Origin: Lachnospiraceae bacterium
GTDB taxonomy: Bacteria; Bacillota; Clostridia; Lachnospirales; Lachnospiraceae
Direction: 5' to 3'
NCBI GenBank assembly: GCA_024680815.1
Contig: JAILBQ010000048.1
Coordinates: 1-52,684 of the forward strand
DNA length: 52,684 nt
The notes beneath the pieces are model-generated. The model had not been told where the DNA came from and made no database searches. It saw only the letters and a program-made list of their open reading frames with translations. Shown here piece after piece: positions 24,662-34,055 of the stretch. Both the position numbers and the translations under genes were made by a program. Position 1 is the first letter of the stretch. Every line of letters starts with the position of its first letter.

Positions 24662-25666
24662 CTAATCCTCTTCCTTCCGGTCCCGCATCATCAGCGTCAT
24701 CAGCGATTCTTCGGGGTCCTTGCCTTCAAAGAGAATTTTATTAACCTCAGCTATAATCGGAATTTCCACATTATGCTTTTTGGCCAGAGCCAATGCGGCC
24801 CTTGCGGAATAGACTCCCTCCACTATCTGCTTAACCTCGGCCATGGCCTCCTCATAGCTTTTGCCTTCTCCGATTAAAACCCCGGCCCGGCGGTTTCTGG
24901 AATGCTTCGAGGCACAGGTCACTATAAGGTCGCCCATACCGGTAAGTCCCGAAAAGGTCACGGCCTTTCCTCCGCAGGCCATTCCCAGTCTCGTGATTTC
25001 CGTAATTCCCCGGGTAATCAGGGCCGCCTTCGCGTTGTCGCCGCAGCCCAGGCCGTCGGCCATGCCCGCCGCCAGGGCGATCACGTTTTTTAACGCCCCT
25101 CCCAGCTCCATGCCCTTCCAGTCCTCGGAGGAATAGACTCTGAAAACACTGCTCATAAAGACATCCTGCACAAGCTTCGCGTCCTCCAGGGATTCGGAGC
25201 CCGCCACCACCAGCGTGGGCATTCCCTTCCCCACCTCCTCGGCATGGGAGGGACCGCAGAGAACCGTTACCCTTGCGCCCGGAATTTCATCGGAAATCAC
25301 CTCCGACAGGGTATAAAGCGTCTCCTCCTCTATGCCCTTCGCGACGCTTACGATCAGGGTGCCATCCTCCACGAGATCCTTCATCGCATGAGCGGTCTGA
25401 CGGGTAAAGGGGGAAGGCACCGCCAGCACCAGAAGATCCTCATCCTTAACCGCTTCGGCAAGGTCATTTGTAAAGGAAACCGAATCCGGAAGCTTCACTC
25501 CCGGAAGCTTTTCCTTCTGCTCATGCGTTTTCTTAAGCATGTCGATTTCCGCCTCAATCGCCGACCAGACCGTCACCTTATGTCCGTTATTCGCAAGCAG
25601 AAAACTAAGGGCGCTTCCCCAGCTGCCCGCACCGATCATTCCGATTTTCTTCGAATTATTTTCCAT
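24662..25666 (-). CDS. gpsA: Glycerol-3-phosphate dehydrogenase [NAD(P)+]
   Basis: A 334-residue soluble dehydrogenase that makes sn-glycerol 3-phosphate from dihydroxyacetone phosphate for phospholipids. The Rossmann motif GAGSWGSAL is at 12-20, and the conserved catalytic-lysine segment GGALKNVIALAAG is near residue 189. It overlaps the plsY stop by 11 bp, so production of glycerol-3-phosphate is linked to its acylation by PlsY. Confidence 0.96.
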   Translation of the reverse strand: MENNSKKIGMIGAGSWGSALSFLLANNGHKVTVWSAIEAEIDMLKKTHEQKEKLPGVKLPDSVSFTNDLAEAVKDEDLLVLAVPSPFTRQTAHAMKDLVEDGTLIVSVAKGIEEETLYTLSEVISDEIPGARVTVLCGPSHAEEVGKGMPTLVVAGSESLEDAKLVQDVFMSSVFRVYSSEDWKGMELGGALKNVIALAAGMADGLGCGDNAKAALITRGITEITRLGMACGGKAVTFSGLTGMGDLIVTCASKHSRNRRAGVLIGEGKSYEEAMAEVKQIVEGVYSARAALALAKKHNVEIPIIAEVNKILFEGKDPEESLMTLMMRDRKEED

Positions 25667-26348
25667 CCTGTTCTCCGCCCTTCTTTTTTCCGAGATAGGT
25701 TTTTCTTTCCGTTCCGTTCAGCAGCCTCTTTATATTGTCCCGATGTCTGTAAAAAGCAAGAGCCGTCAGCACAAGCAGCACAATGTACATTTCGCATAAG
25801 GCGCTCCGGCTCATTACCGCAAATTCCCCCACATGGAGCTGCCCCAGGATAATACTGATCACCACAAAGCCCACATACAGAAGGAGAGACCCCAGGGACA
25901 CATAGTGGGTAATGAAAAACACAGGGAAGAACACAAAGGCTTCGAATATAAATATTTCCAGATTCCACATGCCGATTATCATACCCGCCGTGGCAGCTAT
26001 CCCCTTTCCTCCCCGGAAATTGAGATAGAAGGGAAAGTCGTGTCCCAATACCACCCCGGCTCCCGCGTAGACCTTAAGCAGCGGCATAATCTCCGGGTAA
26101 GTATTATGAAAGAGCAGCCAGGAAATAAAGATGGCGGCAATCGCCTTCAGCATATCCACCGCAAGGGTTATGATCCCGGCCTTCTTTCCGAGGGTCCGCA
26201 TCGTATTGGTGGTTCCGGCGTTCCCCGAGCCGTAATCGCGTATATCGATTCCTTTGGCCTTTCCGATAAAATAGCTTGTCTGAATCAGTCCGAAAGCATA
26301 ACCTGTAACCAGGCATATGATTCTGGGTGCAAGGGAGTGGGGCTCCAT
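25656..26348 (-). CDS. plsY: Acyl-phosphate:glycerol-3-phosphate acyltransferase
   Basis: A 230-residue integral membrane protein with about five membrane segments and the three PlsY motifs: GSGNAGTTN near residue 41, GHDFPFYLNFRGGKGIA near 102, and the third loop after VSLGSLLL. It acylates glycerol 3-phosphate using acyl-phosphate made by PlsX, whose gene is 20 kb to the right in this window. The last 11 bp overlap gpsA, which supplies the acceptor. The C-terminus is a Lys-rich tail. Confidence 0.95.
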   Translation of the reverse strand: MEPHSLAPRIICLVTGYAFGLIQTSYFIGKAKGIDIRDYGSGNAGTTNTMRTLGKKAGIITLAVDMLKAIAAIFISWLLFHNTYPEIMPLLKVYAGAGVVLGHDFPFYLNFRGGKGIAATAGMIIGMWNLEIFIFEAFVFFPVFFITHYVSLGSLLLYVGFVVISIILGQLHVGEFAVMSRSALCEMYIVLLVLTALAFYRHRDNIKRLLNGTERKTYLGKKKGGEQDGK

Positions 26349-26365
26349 TTCTTTCGTTCCTCCTC

Positions 26366-27697
26366 TTAGGACAGAGTCGGTTCCTCCTTTGAATTCTTCA
26401 CTACAAATTTCAGCGGCGTGCCGGTAAAACCGAAGGCTTCCCTGATGCGGTTTTCCAGATATCTCAGATAGGAAAAATGCATGAGCTTCTTATCGTTCAC
26501 AAAAACAATGAAGGTCGGAGGGTTTGCGCCAACCTGGGTCACATAGCGGATTTTAAGCGGTCTGCCCTTGTCGGATGGAGGCTGCTGCAGGGCGGTGGCC
26601 TCGGACACGATCTCGTTTAAAACCCCGGTGGCAATCCGCTTCCCGGCGCTTTCAAGCACCACATCCATAAGATCGAAAAGCCTGTGCAGGCGCTGTCCTG
26701 ATCTGGCGGAAATAAAAATGATTTCGGCATAGGGCATGAAGGAGAGCACCTGCCGTATTCTTTCGGTAAACTCCTTTACGGTGTTATTGTCTTTCTCGAT
26801 AAGATCCCACTTGTTTACCGCGATTATGCAGCCCTTGCCCCTTTCATGGGCAATGCCCGCCACCTTGGCGTCCTGCTCCGTGACTCCCTCCACGGCGTCG
26901 ATAACAATCACCACGACATCCGCGCGCTCCACGGCTCCCACGGTGCGCAGGATCATATAGTGCTCGAGATCCGTGTTCACCTTTGACTTACGCCGAAGTC
27001 CCGCGGTATCGATAAAGACATATTCCCTGCCCTGGTGAATAACCTCCGTATCCACCGCGTCCCTCGTTGTGCCTGCCACGTCGGAGACAATAACGCGGTT
27101 TTCGCCGATAAGCCTGTTTATGATGGAGCTCTTTCCCACATTGGGTTTTCCGACGATGGCCACCTTCGGACGCAGATCCTCTTCCTCTTCCGCCTTCCGT
27201 TCCGGCAGCAGCTCCACGACCCTGTCCAGAAGGTCTCCCAGTCCCTGCTGCTGCTCGGCGGAAACCGGCACGGGTTCTCCCATTCCGAGGTTATAGAACT
27301 CATAGACTTCGTATTGATATTTGGGAAAGCTGTCCACCTTGTTGACCGCAAGCACCACCGGGGTCCCGGATTTTCTCAGCATATCCGCGACCTTCAGATC
27401 ACTGTCGGAAAGGCCCTGGCGCACGTCGGTAAGAAAAATGATGACAGCGGCGTTGTCTATGGCGATGGCAGCCTGCTCACGCATTCTTGAAAGAAGCTCA
27501 TCCTTTGAGTCGGGCTCGATGCCTCCGGTATCCACAAGAGTGAAATCCCGTCCCAGCCAGTTGACATCGGAATATATCCGGTCCCTCGTTACTCCCGGCG
27601 TGTCCTCCACAATGGAAATTCTCCTGCCCGAAAGGACGTTAAACAATGTACTTTTTCCCACATTCGGGCGCCCCACCAGGGCAACAATGGGTCTCAT
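26366..27697 (-). CDS. der: Ribosome-biogenesis GTPase Der (EngA)
   Basis: A 443-residue tandem GTPase for 50S subunit maturation. G1 of the first domain is GRPNVGKST at 8-16, with DTPGVTRD switch and NKVD. The second domain has GKPNVGKSS near 182, VAGTTRD, DTAGLRRKSKV and NKWD. A KH-like C-terminal domain of about 100 residues ends the protein. It is 17 bp ahead of plsY. Confidence 0.97.
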   Translation of the reverse strand: MRPIVALVGRPNVGKSTLFNVLSGRRISIVEDTPGVTRDRIYSDVNWLGRDFTLVDTGGIEPDSKDELLSRMREQAAIAIDNAAVIIFLTDVRQGLSDSDLKVADMLRKSGTPVVLAVNKVDSFPKYQYEVYEFYNLGMGEPVPVSAEQQQGLGDLLDRVVELLPERKAEEEEDLRPKVAIVGKPNVGKSSIINRLIGENRVIVSDVAGTTRDAVDTEVIHQGREYVFIDTAGLRRKSKVNTDLEHYMILRTVGAVERADVVVIVIDAVEGVTEQDAKVAGIAHERGKGCIIAVNKWDLIEKDNNTVKEFTERIRQVLSFMPYAEIIFISARSGQRLHRLFDLMDVVLESAGKRIATGVLNEIVSEATALQQPPSDKGRPLKIRYVTQVGANPPTFIVFVNDKKLMHFSYLRYLENRIREAFGFTGTPLKFVVKNSKEEPTLS

Positions 27698-27707
27698 GGC
27701 AATATCC

Positions 27708-29054
27708 TCACAATAAGGATGCCCCGTAGAGGAGCATCTCTAAAAACATGGAACCATTCGATTTTACAATATCGATTTTGACTTGTAAAGCCGACGCGAT
27801 GTCCGAAATACTCATGTCATCCAGCAGAATCTCCTCCCCCGCGCGAAGGAGGGTTTCCGGAAGATACAGCGTCTCCCCCAGGGGCTTTCCCTTAAGAGCG
27901 TCAACTATATCCCTCCCGGTTAAAAGTCCGCTTACCGTGATGCTCTCCCCGAAGAAATGATTGACAACCGGATAATAATGAACCCGGATCTTTGGCACCT
28001 TTTCCCGGAGCCTCTCAAGAATCCGCTCCATATACCCCTGCATCATCATGCCGCCGGCAACGGAGATTTCCCGCCCCCTGACCTCCGGCTGTTCCGGAAG
28101 AGCCGAAAAGGCCTCCTCAAATTCGTCAAGGAAGCTCCGGATCATCCCCACCCCGTTTTCATACTGAAGATAGCCGTCGTAGGTTTCCTCCGGCGGAACC
28201 TCCTTGCCCGCCAGGACATAAAACTCGTCGGCGGCATGGATAAAATGGGTATCGTAACCATTCATGCATCGCTCCTGGAAGGCCTCTACCGTGCGGATCA
28301 CCTCCGCAGCCTCCTCCGCCGTAAAGGGCTCCAGCGGGTACAGCCCCTCCCGGTAGCGGGATAAGCCCACCGGCACCACGGAAACGCTCTCCAGATTCGG
28401 AATATACTCCATTAGGTCGCTGATTGTGCGTTTTAAATTCTCCCCGTCATTGATCCCCCGGCACAAAACGATCTGGCCGTTCATCATAATCCCGGCCTCA
28501 TTCAGGCGGTCCGCCTTTTTCAGTGCCTCCCCGGCAAAACGATTTCCCAGCATCTTACAGCGCAGCGCCGGATCCGTGGTCTGGAAGGAAATGTTGATGG
28601 GCTCCAGCCGGTAACGGATCACCCGGTCGATGTCGTCGTCGGACATATTGGTCAGGGTCACGTAATTTCCCTGGAGAAAGCTGAGTCTCGAATCGTCGTC
28701 CTTGAAATAGAGCGTTTTCCGCATTCCCAGAGGGAGCTGGTCGATAAAGCAGAAAATACAATGGTTACAGCACCTCCGGTATTCGTCCATGAGCCCGTTA
28801 TCAAAAACGAGCCCCAGATCCTCGTCCTCATCCTTCTCGATGGAAAGCTCCCACTCCCCGCCGTCCGCCTTACGGATTAAAAGAGTGACCTCTTCCGCCT
28901 CAGTCTGGTACTGGTAATCAAAGATATCCGCGATCCCGCCGCCGTTGACCGAAAGGAGCTCATCTCCCGGGACAATCCCCGACTCCTCGGCGATACTGCC
29001 CGGCAGAACCTCCTTTACGATATGACTGTTTTTTTTGAAAGTCCTTGCGTTCAT
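27708..29054 (-). CDS. DUF512 PDZ/radical-SAM-like iron-sulfur protein
   Basis: A protein of about 448 residues. An N-terminal PDZ-like segment (HIVKEVLPGSIAEESGI) is followed by a CxxxCxxC radical-SAM-type cluster (C95, C99, C102 in CCNHCIFC) and the DUF512 C-terminal domain. The family is conserved beside der in Firmicutes and has no established reaction. I prefer ATG 29054 over ATG 29066: the latter lies inside an extended -10 (TGG-TATCAT, 29070-29065), and family members begin near 29054. No Shine-Dalgarno sequence precedes either, so the mRNA may be leaderless. Confidence 0.85.
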   Translation of the reverse strand: MNARTFKKNSHIVKEVLPGSIAEESGIVPGDELLSVNGGGIADIFDYQYQTEAEEVTLLIRKADGGEWELSIEKDEDEDLGLVFDNGLMDEYRRCCNHCIFCFIDQLPLGMRKTLYFKDDDSRLSFLQGNYVTLTNMSDDDIDRVIRYRLEPINISFQTTDPALRCKMLGNRFAGEALKKADRLNEAGIMMNGQIVLCRGINDGENLKRTISDLMEYIPNLESVSVVPVGLSRYREGLYPLEPFTAEEAAEVIRTVEAFQERCMNGYDTHFIHAADEFYVLAGKEVPPEETYDGYLQYENGVGMIRSFLDEFEEAFSALPEQPEVRGREISVAGGMMMQGYMERILERLREKVPKIRVHYYPVVNHFFGESITVSGLLTGRDIVDALKGKPLGETLYLPETLLRAGEEILLDDMSISDIASALQVKIDIVKSNGSMFLEMLLYGASLL

Positions 29055-29074
29055 TTCAGAAATCATGATACCAT
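29045..29074 (+). promoter_or_regulatory. Candidate prs promoter, overlapping the divergent DUF512 promoter
   Basis: TTGCGT (29045-29050) and TACCAT (29069-29074) are 18 bp apart on plus. The predicted start near 29081 leaves about 29 nt with GGAGG before prs ATG 29110. The minus-strand extended -10 for DUF512 (29070-29065) overlaps the same bases, so the two divergent promoters would compete for polymerase. Confidence 0.4.
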
Positions 29075-29109
29075 ACAGGAGGAAAAAAGGCGAACAGGTC
29101 GGAGGAGAA

Positions 29110-30306
29110 ATGCAGATCAGTCAGGCTCTTGAAAATAAACTTCCCAATGCCCCCTTAAAGCTTATCGTGATGGAAAACATCCGGGAATTCGGGGAAAAGG
29201 TCAACGATTATCTTGTTTCGTTCCGTGCCGAGAGAAATGATGAACACCACGGCTCTCCGGCCTTCGAAGGTTACAGAAGGGACACGTTTTTAACCGAAAT
29301 CGAGCTTCCCAGAAGGGGCACCGGCGAGGGCAGCGGCATTCTTCTGGAATCCATCAGGGGAACCGATCTCTATATCTTAACCGACGTCATGAACCATTCC
29401 CTTACGATTCCGATGCACGGTTTTGACCACTGGTACTCTCCGGACGACCACTATCAGGACCTGAAACGGATGATAGCCGCGGCCGCGGGAAAAGCCCACC
29501 GCATCACCGTGATCATGCCCTTCATCTACGAGGGCAGGCAGCACAAACGTTCCGGCAGGGAATCCCTTGACTGCGCCATGATGCTGGAGGAACTCTCCGC
29601 CATGGGCATCTACCGCATCATTACCTTTGACGCCCACGACCCCTCCGTTCAGAACGCCGCTCCCTTATGCGGCTTTGATAATTTCACGCCTTTCTATCAA
29701 TTTCTTCGGGCTCTTCTCGACAACGTCCATGACATGACCATAGACAAAGAACATACCCTGATTATAAGCCCTGATGAAGGAGCGCTTAACCGGGCGGTTT
29801 ATTTTGCCTCTGTTATGGGAGTGGATACCGGCATGTTCTACAAGCGCCGGGACTATACAAGGATAGTAAACGGGAAAAACCCCATAATAGCCCACGAATT
29901 TCTGGGAGATAAGGTTGAGGGAAAGGACGTTATCATCGTCGACGATATGATTTCCTCCGGCGGAAGCATGGTGGATACCGCAAAGCAGTTAAAGCGCATG
30001 AACGCAAAGCGGGTCTTTATCTGCTGCACCTACGGCCTTTTTACCGACGGTCTCGAAGAATTCGACGCAGCCTTTGAGGAGGGTGTTTTCGACCGGGTCA
30101 TCATTACAAACCTCTCCTACCGGGATCCGAAGCTTCGGAAGCGTCCCTACTATCTGGAAGCGGACATGACAAAATTCATGGCTTCGATAATCGACTATTC
30201 CAACCACGATGTGTCCATGGACAAGGTTATGACTCCCACCGACAAGATCCACGAAATCCTTAAAAAATACAACAGCAGGGAAATGATAACCCTGCCTGCG
30301 GAATAA
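29110..30306 (+). CDS. prs: Ribose-phosphate pyrophosphokinase (long form)
   Basis: A 398-residue PRPP synthase-like protein, longer than the usual ~315. Tandem phosphoribosyltransferase-type folds are present, with the PRPP loop VDDMISSGGSMVDTAK near residue 275 and ISPDEGALNRA near 218. It makes PRPP from ribose 5-phosphate and ATP for nucleotide, histidine and NAD synthesis. The start is set by GGAGGAG just ahead of ATG 29110; an upstream frame is rejected. It is the only plus-strand gene in a long minus-strand block and faces yraN tail-to-tail (4-bp gap, no terminator seen). Confidence 0.9.
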   Translation: MQISQALENKLPNAPLKLIVMENIREFGEKVNDYLVSFRAERNDEHHGSPAFEGYRRDTFLTEIELPRRGTGEGSGILLESIRGTDLYILTDVMNHSLTIPMHGFDHWYSPDDHYQDLKRMIAAAAGKAHRITVIMPFIYEGRQHKRSGRESLDCAMMLEELSAMGIYRIITFDAHDPSVQNAAPLCGFDNFTPFYQFLRALLDNVHDMTIDKEHTLIISPDEGALNRAVYFASVMGVDTGMFYKRRDYTRIVNGKNPIIAHEFLGDKVEGKDVIIVDDMISSGGSMVDTAKQLKRMNAKRVFICCTYGLFTDGLEEFDAAFEEGVFDRVIITNLSYRDPKLRKRPYYLEADMTKFMASIIDYSNHDVSMDKVMTPTDKIHEILKKYNSREMITLPAE

Positions 30307-30310
30307 TTGC

Positions 30311-30673
30311 TTATCTTTTTGGTATATAATCAAACGCGTTTTTTATCCACCGGAAGCTCCCGTCCGTGAAATCCATGACGTCAAAGCGGTACGAAAGGGC
30401 TTCGTCCAGCCCCTCTCTTGCCATATAGTAATCCGCCGTCCGGCTTAAGCGGTATTGCTTGTTCCGCCCCACAGCCGAGGCTCCCGTGCCCAGTAAGCTG
30501 CTTCTCCTGGCCTTTACCTCCCCGAAGCAGAGGGTGGAGCCGTCCATGAAAATCAGATCAATCTCCCCTGAACGCACCCGGAAATTTCTCCCGACCACCG
30601 CGCAGCCAGCCTCTTTAAGACACTCCTCTGCCTTCAGTTCAAAAAAGGTGCCGGTCTGTCTTGTGTTTTCCAT
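30311..30673 (-). CDS. YraN-family (UPF0102) nuclease-like protein
   Basis: A 120-residue protein with the restriction-endonuclease-like core: GEIDLIFMDG and CFGEVKARR carry the Asp and the ExK pair. The family is linked to DNA processing/RecA-related functions, but its reaction is not settled. ATG 30673 is one base after the ylqH stop (TAAATG); a frame reaching back to 30742 would overlap ylqH out of frame and is rejected. It closes the rbgA-rnhB-ylqG-ylqH block. Confidence 0.88.
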   Translation of the reverse strand: MENTRQTGTFFELKAEECLKEAGCAVVGRNFRVRSGEIDLIFMDGSTLCFGEVKARRSSLLGTGASAVGRNKQYRLSRTADYYMAREGLDEALSYRFDVMDFTDGSFRWIKNAFDYIPKR

Positions 30674-30674
30674 T

Positions 30675-30962
30675 TTATTGCATATCCATCTTTGCCCGAA
30701 GCTTTTCCATCCTGTCCACAAAGACCAGAACCTCAGCCACAACCTCGTAGAGCTCGGGCGGGATCATCTCGCCGATTTCCAGATTTGAAAGGGTTTCGGC
30801 CAGTTTGGAATCCTCGTGAACAGGGACGTCCGCTTCTTTGGCGGTTGCGATTATCTTCTCGGCTATGAGCCCCGTGCCGCTGGCCACCACCTTCGGCGCT
30901 ATCTCTCCGGGCTGGTAGGACAGGGCAACGGCTGTTTTTCTCTTTTCTGTCTTATTTGCCAT
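30675..30962 (-). CDS. ylqH: YlqH, orphan FlhB C-terminal-domain protein
   Basis: A 95-residue protein matching only the cytoplasmic C-terminal domain of the type III export switch FlhB/YscU (TAVALSYQPGEIAPKVVASG then ELYEVVAEVLVFVDRME). The autocleavage motif NPTH is absent; KRKTAVAL stands in its place, so it should not self-cleave. There is no membrane domain. B. subtilis has the same orphan at the same locus after rnhB-ylqG, and other flagellar genes are not nearby. Its function is unknown; binding to the FliK-like YlqG is an obvious guess because FliK binds FlhB. Confidence 0.88.
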   Translation of the reverse strand: MANKTEKRKTAVALSYQPGEIAPKVVASGTGLIAEKIIATAKEADVPVHEDSKLAETLSNLEIGEMIPPELYEVVAEVLVFVDRMEKLRAKMDMQ

Positions 30963-30978
30963 ATTAAACTATAATCCC

Positions 30979-32736
30979 CTAAGCCCTGACGTCAAACGCC
31001 GTCTTCTGAATCAGCTTCTGGTTTGTCCCCTGGGAAAACATGATCTCAGGCACGCTCTTTGCCTCCCGGTTAAGGGAAACATCGGATTTCACCGAATAGC
31101 CCCGGGAGTTCAGCGCCTCGTCCAGCTCCGGAAGGTGGGGAGCGATAAAGTCCAGCATCTCCTCCTTCTGCATGATGAAATGGGTCTGGACAAAGGAGCC
31201 GTTATTCATGGCCACATGAACATCCATCGTGCCCAGGTGGGTCATGTCCAGATGGAGCAGGGCCGAAACGCTGCCGTCCTTTTTTGCCAGGTTCTTTTTA
31301 TTCGTATATACATATAAATCGCCATGGGCGTTTTTCTCGTTCATCTTTAACGGCAGCTGGACATAGGTCATGACCTGGTTTAATTCGTTCATGAAATCTA
31401 TATTCTGCTTTAAATTCGTCACGCCCTTCGCAAGAGCCGTTTCCCCTCTGCCGTTTTCCGAAAGGAGGTTAAGGAGCTTCTTCGAATCCTCCGAAAGCTT
31501 CTCGTAATATTTCCTGACGTTTTCCTTATCGGAAACATCTTTGGGGTCAAGGAGAAACTGATTCAGGATCTCATTTTTCATAAGGGAGTGGAATTCCTTC
31601 GAGCCGGACAGGTTCTTAAGACCCGCCTTCGTTTCCTCCGGAAGGTCTTCTTCATTCAATGCGGCCCGTATAAACTGCAGGCTCTCCGAGGCGGAAAGCT
31701 TCCCTTCCATGACTCCTTCATATATGCTCTTTGGGAGGCCTGCTTCCTTCATAAGATCCGCGAGATTCTTTACCCCGTCTTCCCCGAGAAGCCTTGTTAC
31801 ATCCTCCGTAACCCTCCCGGTGACCTCCTCCTTAAGGCCGGTTTTTTCAGGAGATAAGGAAACGTTTTCTTTTCCCGCGGCCTCACCTTCCAAAGTCTCC
31901 GGAGCGCGGCCCTGCAAAGCTTCTTCCGTCCTGACGGTTTCCTTTTCCGGCGTTCCTTCCGCTTCTTCGGCTCCGGTCTCTCCCTCCGTCTCTTTTTGCG
32001 CTTCAGCCTCTTCAGCGATGCGCTCTTCCTTAAGGGCCGTCTTTACCTCCTCCGGCACCTCTCCCATAAAGATATCAAGAACCTCTCCCGCAAGCTTTCC
32101 CGAAGAGGAGGCAAGCTCCGCAAAGCCGTCGGATAAGGACTCCACCCCGTCCGCAATCTGGTGCTGCTCGTTTTTATAGGCTTCAAACTCCTCCACGCTT
32201 TCGTTGTTTACCGGAAGGCCCAGCTTTGCCATCTGCACAACCGAGGTCGGGCTCCCGGAGCTGATGGAGTTCATAAGCTTCGCCATGGATAAAAGCGCGT
32301 CGGAGCCTATGGGCATGCCCTCGCTCATCATGGCATCCACCATTTCAATGTTTTCCGGAGTCCGGGGCAGTCCCGCGGCGTCCAGAGCCTTCGCCTCCGC
32401 GGAATTCCCGTCCAGGTTGGCGTAGAGCGGGGTTAAGGCCACCTGCTTGCCGCTTGTGCGCACCTGAAAAGACATCATCTGCCCCAGAGCCAGGGGAATG
32501 TCCTGGAAAAGCTTCGCGTTTATCGTCCCCTTTCCGTCCAGGAGGATTTCCACCATGCCGTCCTTGCCCATACCCACGATCTGGCCGGAAAACACGTCTC
32601 CCGCCTTTACCTCGATCGTGTTTTTCGTCAGCACGAGCTGGGAGGGATTATTATCCGCCCCCCGGATGTTTTCCCCCGCGTTTACGGAGCCTGACTGCTG
32701 ATACGGATTCTGATAGACAGAAATATTAACGCTCAA
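30979..32736 (-). CDS. ylqG: YlqG, orphan FliK-like protein
   Basis: A 585-residue protein. The N-terminal part (residues ~30-110) is beta-rich (EVKAGDVFSGQIVGMGKDGMVEI). The middle is a low-complexity Glu/Ala/Thr-rich stretch (about 225-300) then helical. The C-terminal ~110 residues resemble the flagellar hook-length control domain (LHLDMTHLGTMDVHVAMNNG). It overlaps rnhB by four bases (ATGA) and is 16 bp ahead of ylqH. In flagellate bacteria FliK measures hook length and flips FlhB; here no hook genes are adjacent, so the pair may act on something else. Confidence 0.85.
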   Translation of the reverse strand: MSVNISVYQNPYQQSGSVNAGENIRGADNNPSQLVLTKNTIEVKAGDVFSGQIVGMGKDGMVEILLDGKGTINAKLFQDIPLALGQMMSFQVRTSGKQVALTPLYANLDGNSAEAKALDAAGLPRTPENIEMVDAMMSEGMPIGSDALLSMAKLMNSISSGSPTSVVQMAKLGLPVNNESVEEFEAYKNEQHQIADGVESLSDGFAELASSSGKLAGEVLDIFMGEVPEEVKTALKEERIAEEAEAQKETEGETGAEEAEGTPEKETVRTEEALQGRAPETLEGEAAGKENVSLSPEKTGLKEEVTGRVTEDVTRLLGEDGVKNLADLMKEAGLPKSIYEGVMEGKLSASESLQFIRAALNEEDLPEETKAGLKNLSGSKEFHSLMKNEILNQFLLDPKDVSDKENVRKYYEKLSEDSKKLLNLLSENGRGETALAKGVTNLKQNIDFMNELNQVMTYVQLPLKMNEKNAHGDLYVYTNKKNLAKKDGSVSALLHLDMTHLGTMDVHVAMNNGSFVQTHFIMQKEEMLDFIAPHLPELDEALNSRGYSVKSDVSLNREAKSVPEIMFSQGTNQKLIQKTAFDVRA

Positions 32737-33503
32737 ATTATCCCCTCCTGCAATATCCCCCCGATAAAGCTTCTGCGGTGTATCGGAGTGGGGCCGTATT
32801 TTCTGATGGCTTCCATATGCTCCGCGCTTCCGTAGCCCTTGTTGGAGGCAAACCCGTAGCCCGGATATATTCTGTCAAATTCCACCATCATCCTGTCCCT
32901 CTCCACCTTGGCAACAATGCTGGCCGCGGCAATCGAAGCGCTTTTCGCGTCCCCCTTTATGATCGGAACCTGGGGGATCGAAACCCCCGGTATTGTCACG
33001 GCATCGTTTAAAAGTATATCGGGTAAAACCGAAAGAGACTTTAGGGCAAGGCGCATGGCCTCATATGTGGCGTTCAGAATATTGATTTTGTCAATCACGG
33101 TATTGTCCACGCTTCCGACACCGAAGGAAACGCATTTTTCGCGGATTATGGCGGAGAGCTCCTCCCTTTTGGCGGGAGTGAGCTTTTTGGAATCGTTAAG
33201 ATAGAGAATGTCGCAGTCCTTCGGGAGGATAACCGCCGCAGCCGTAACCGGCCCCGCCAGCGGCCCCCGCCCCACCTCGTCTATGCCGCAGATATAAGCG
33301 CAGGCGGAATATTCGCGTTCAAAGGAAAACATTTCATAGGTGCGCGCCCTCTCCTTTTCAAGAGCGGAGAGCTTCTTTTTCGCGCTTTCAAGAATATTCC
33401 TTACCCCGGAGCGCTCATCGCTGTCATACTCCGCGATAAGGGTTTTAAGAGAGGCTTCATCGGCCTCTGAGAACTGTTTTCGAATAAAGGAAATCGTATT
33501 CAT
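32733..33503 (-). CDS. rnhB: Ribonuclease HII
   Basis: A 256-residue RNase HII. The acidic motif GIDEVGRGPLAGPV is near residue 73, LNDSKKL near 107, and the Asp of the C-terminal NDAVTIP follows. It has an extra N-terminal helical region of ~70 residues, typical of Firmicute enzymes. It removes RNA from RNA-DNA hybrids and single ribonucleotides. It lies 6 bp after lepB, and its stop overlaps the ylqG start. Confidence 0.95.
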   Translation of the reverse strand: MNTISFIRKQFSEADEASLKTLIAEYDSDERSGVRNILESAKKKLSALEKERARTYEMFSFEREYSACAYICGIDEVGRGPLAGPVTAAAVILPKDCDILYLNDSKKLTPAKREELSAIIREKCVSFGVGSVDNTVIDKINILNATYEAMRLALKSLSVLPDILLNDAVTIPGVSIPQVPIIKGDAKSASIAAASIVAKVERDRMMVEFDRIYPGYGFASNKGYGSAEHMEAIRKYGPTPIHRRSFIGGILQEGII

Positions 33504-33509
33504 ACCCGG

Positions 33510-34055
33510 TCATCGAACCGCTCCGAAGGATCCGAAGGGATATACCCGCAGGAAAGCCTTTCCCTCGATCTCTTTCCGGTGCACCGCCCCCAGATCGGAG
33601 CTTCTGGAATCCACGCTGTCATTACGGTTGTCGCCCAGCACAAAATATTCGTCCTCCCCCAGAATCAGGTCATTTTCGGCAATGCCGCCGGAAAAAAACT
33701 CCTCCGAACCGTAATTCTCCTCAAGCTCGATTCCGTTGATATAAATCCGGCCGTCCAGAATACGGACACTCTCCCCCGGCAGGCCTATAACCCGTTTAAT
33801 ATAATAGCGTCTGGAGGAACGATAGGGAAAAACAATGACCTCAAAGCGCTTAGGGTCCCTGAGCCGGTAGGTCAGTTCATCAACAATCAGAGAGTCCCCG
33901 TCAAAAAGGGTGCTCTCCATTGAGCTTCCGTCCACAACGGAGCGGAAAAACACATAACGCCTTAAGAGAAATGTAAGGAACAAAATAACCAGAAGATAGG
34001 CGCTGAACTTTAAAAGTCCCCTGACGCCGCTCTTGCTATGTTTCTTTTTCGTCAA
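33510..34055 (-). CDS. lepB: Signal peptidase I (second copy)
   Basis: A 181-residue type I signal peptidase. One membrane anchor (FSAYLLVILFLTFLLRR) is followed by catalytic Ser in DGSSMEST and Lys in YYIKRVIGLPGE, with the GDNRNDSVDSR box near the C-terminus. I pick TTG 34055 as the start because AAGGA sits 6 bp ahead of it; another TTG at 34070 has no ribosome-binding site. The start overlaps the end of rbgA. It cleaves signal peptides of exported proteins at the membrane. Confidence 0.92.
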   Translation of the reverse strand: MTKKKHSKSGVRGLLKFSAYLLVILFLTFLLRRYVFFRSVVDGSSMESTLFDGDSLIVDELTYRLRDPKRFEVIVFPYRSSRRYYIKRVIGLPGESVRILDGRIYINGIELEENYGSEEFFSGGIAENDLILGEDEYFVLGDNRNDSVDSRSSDLGAVHRKEIEGKAFLRVYPFGSFGAVR

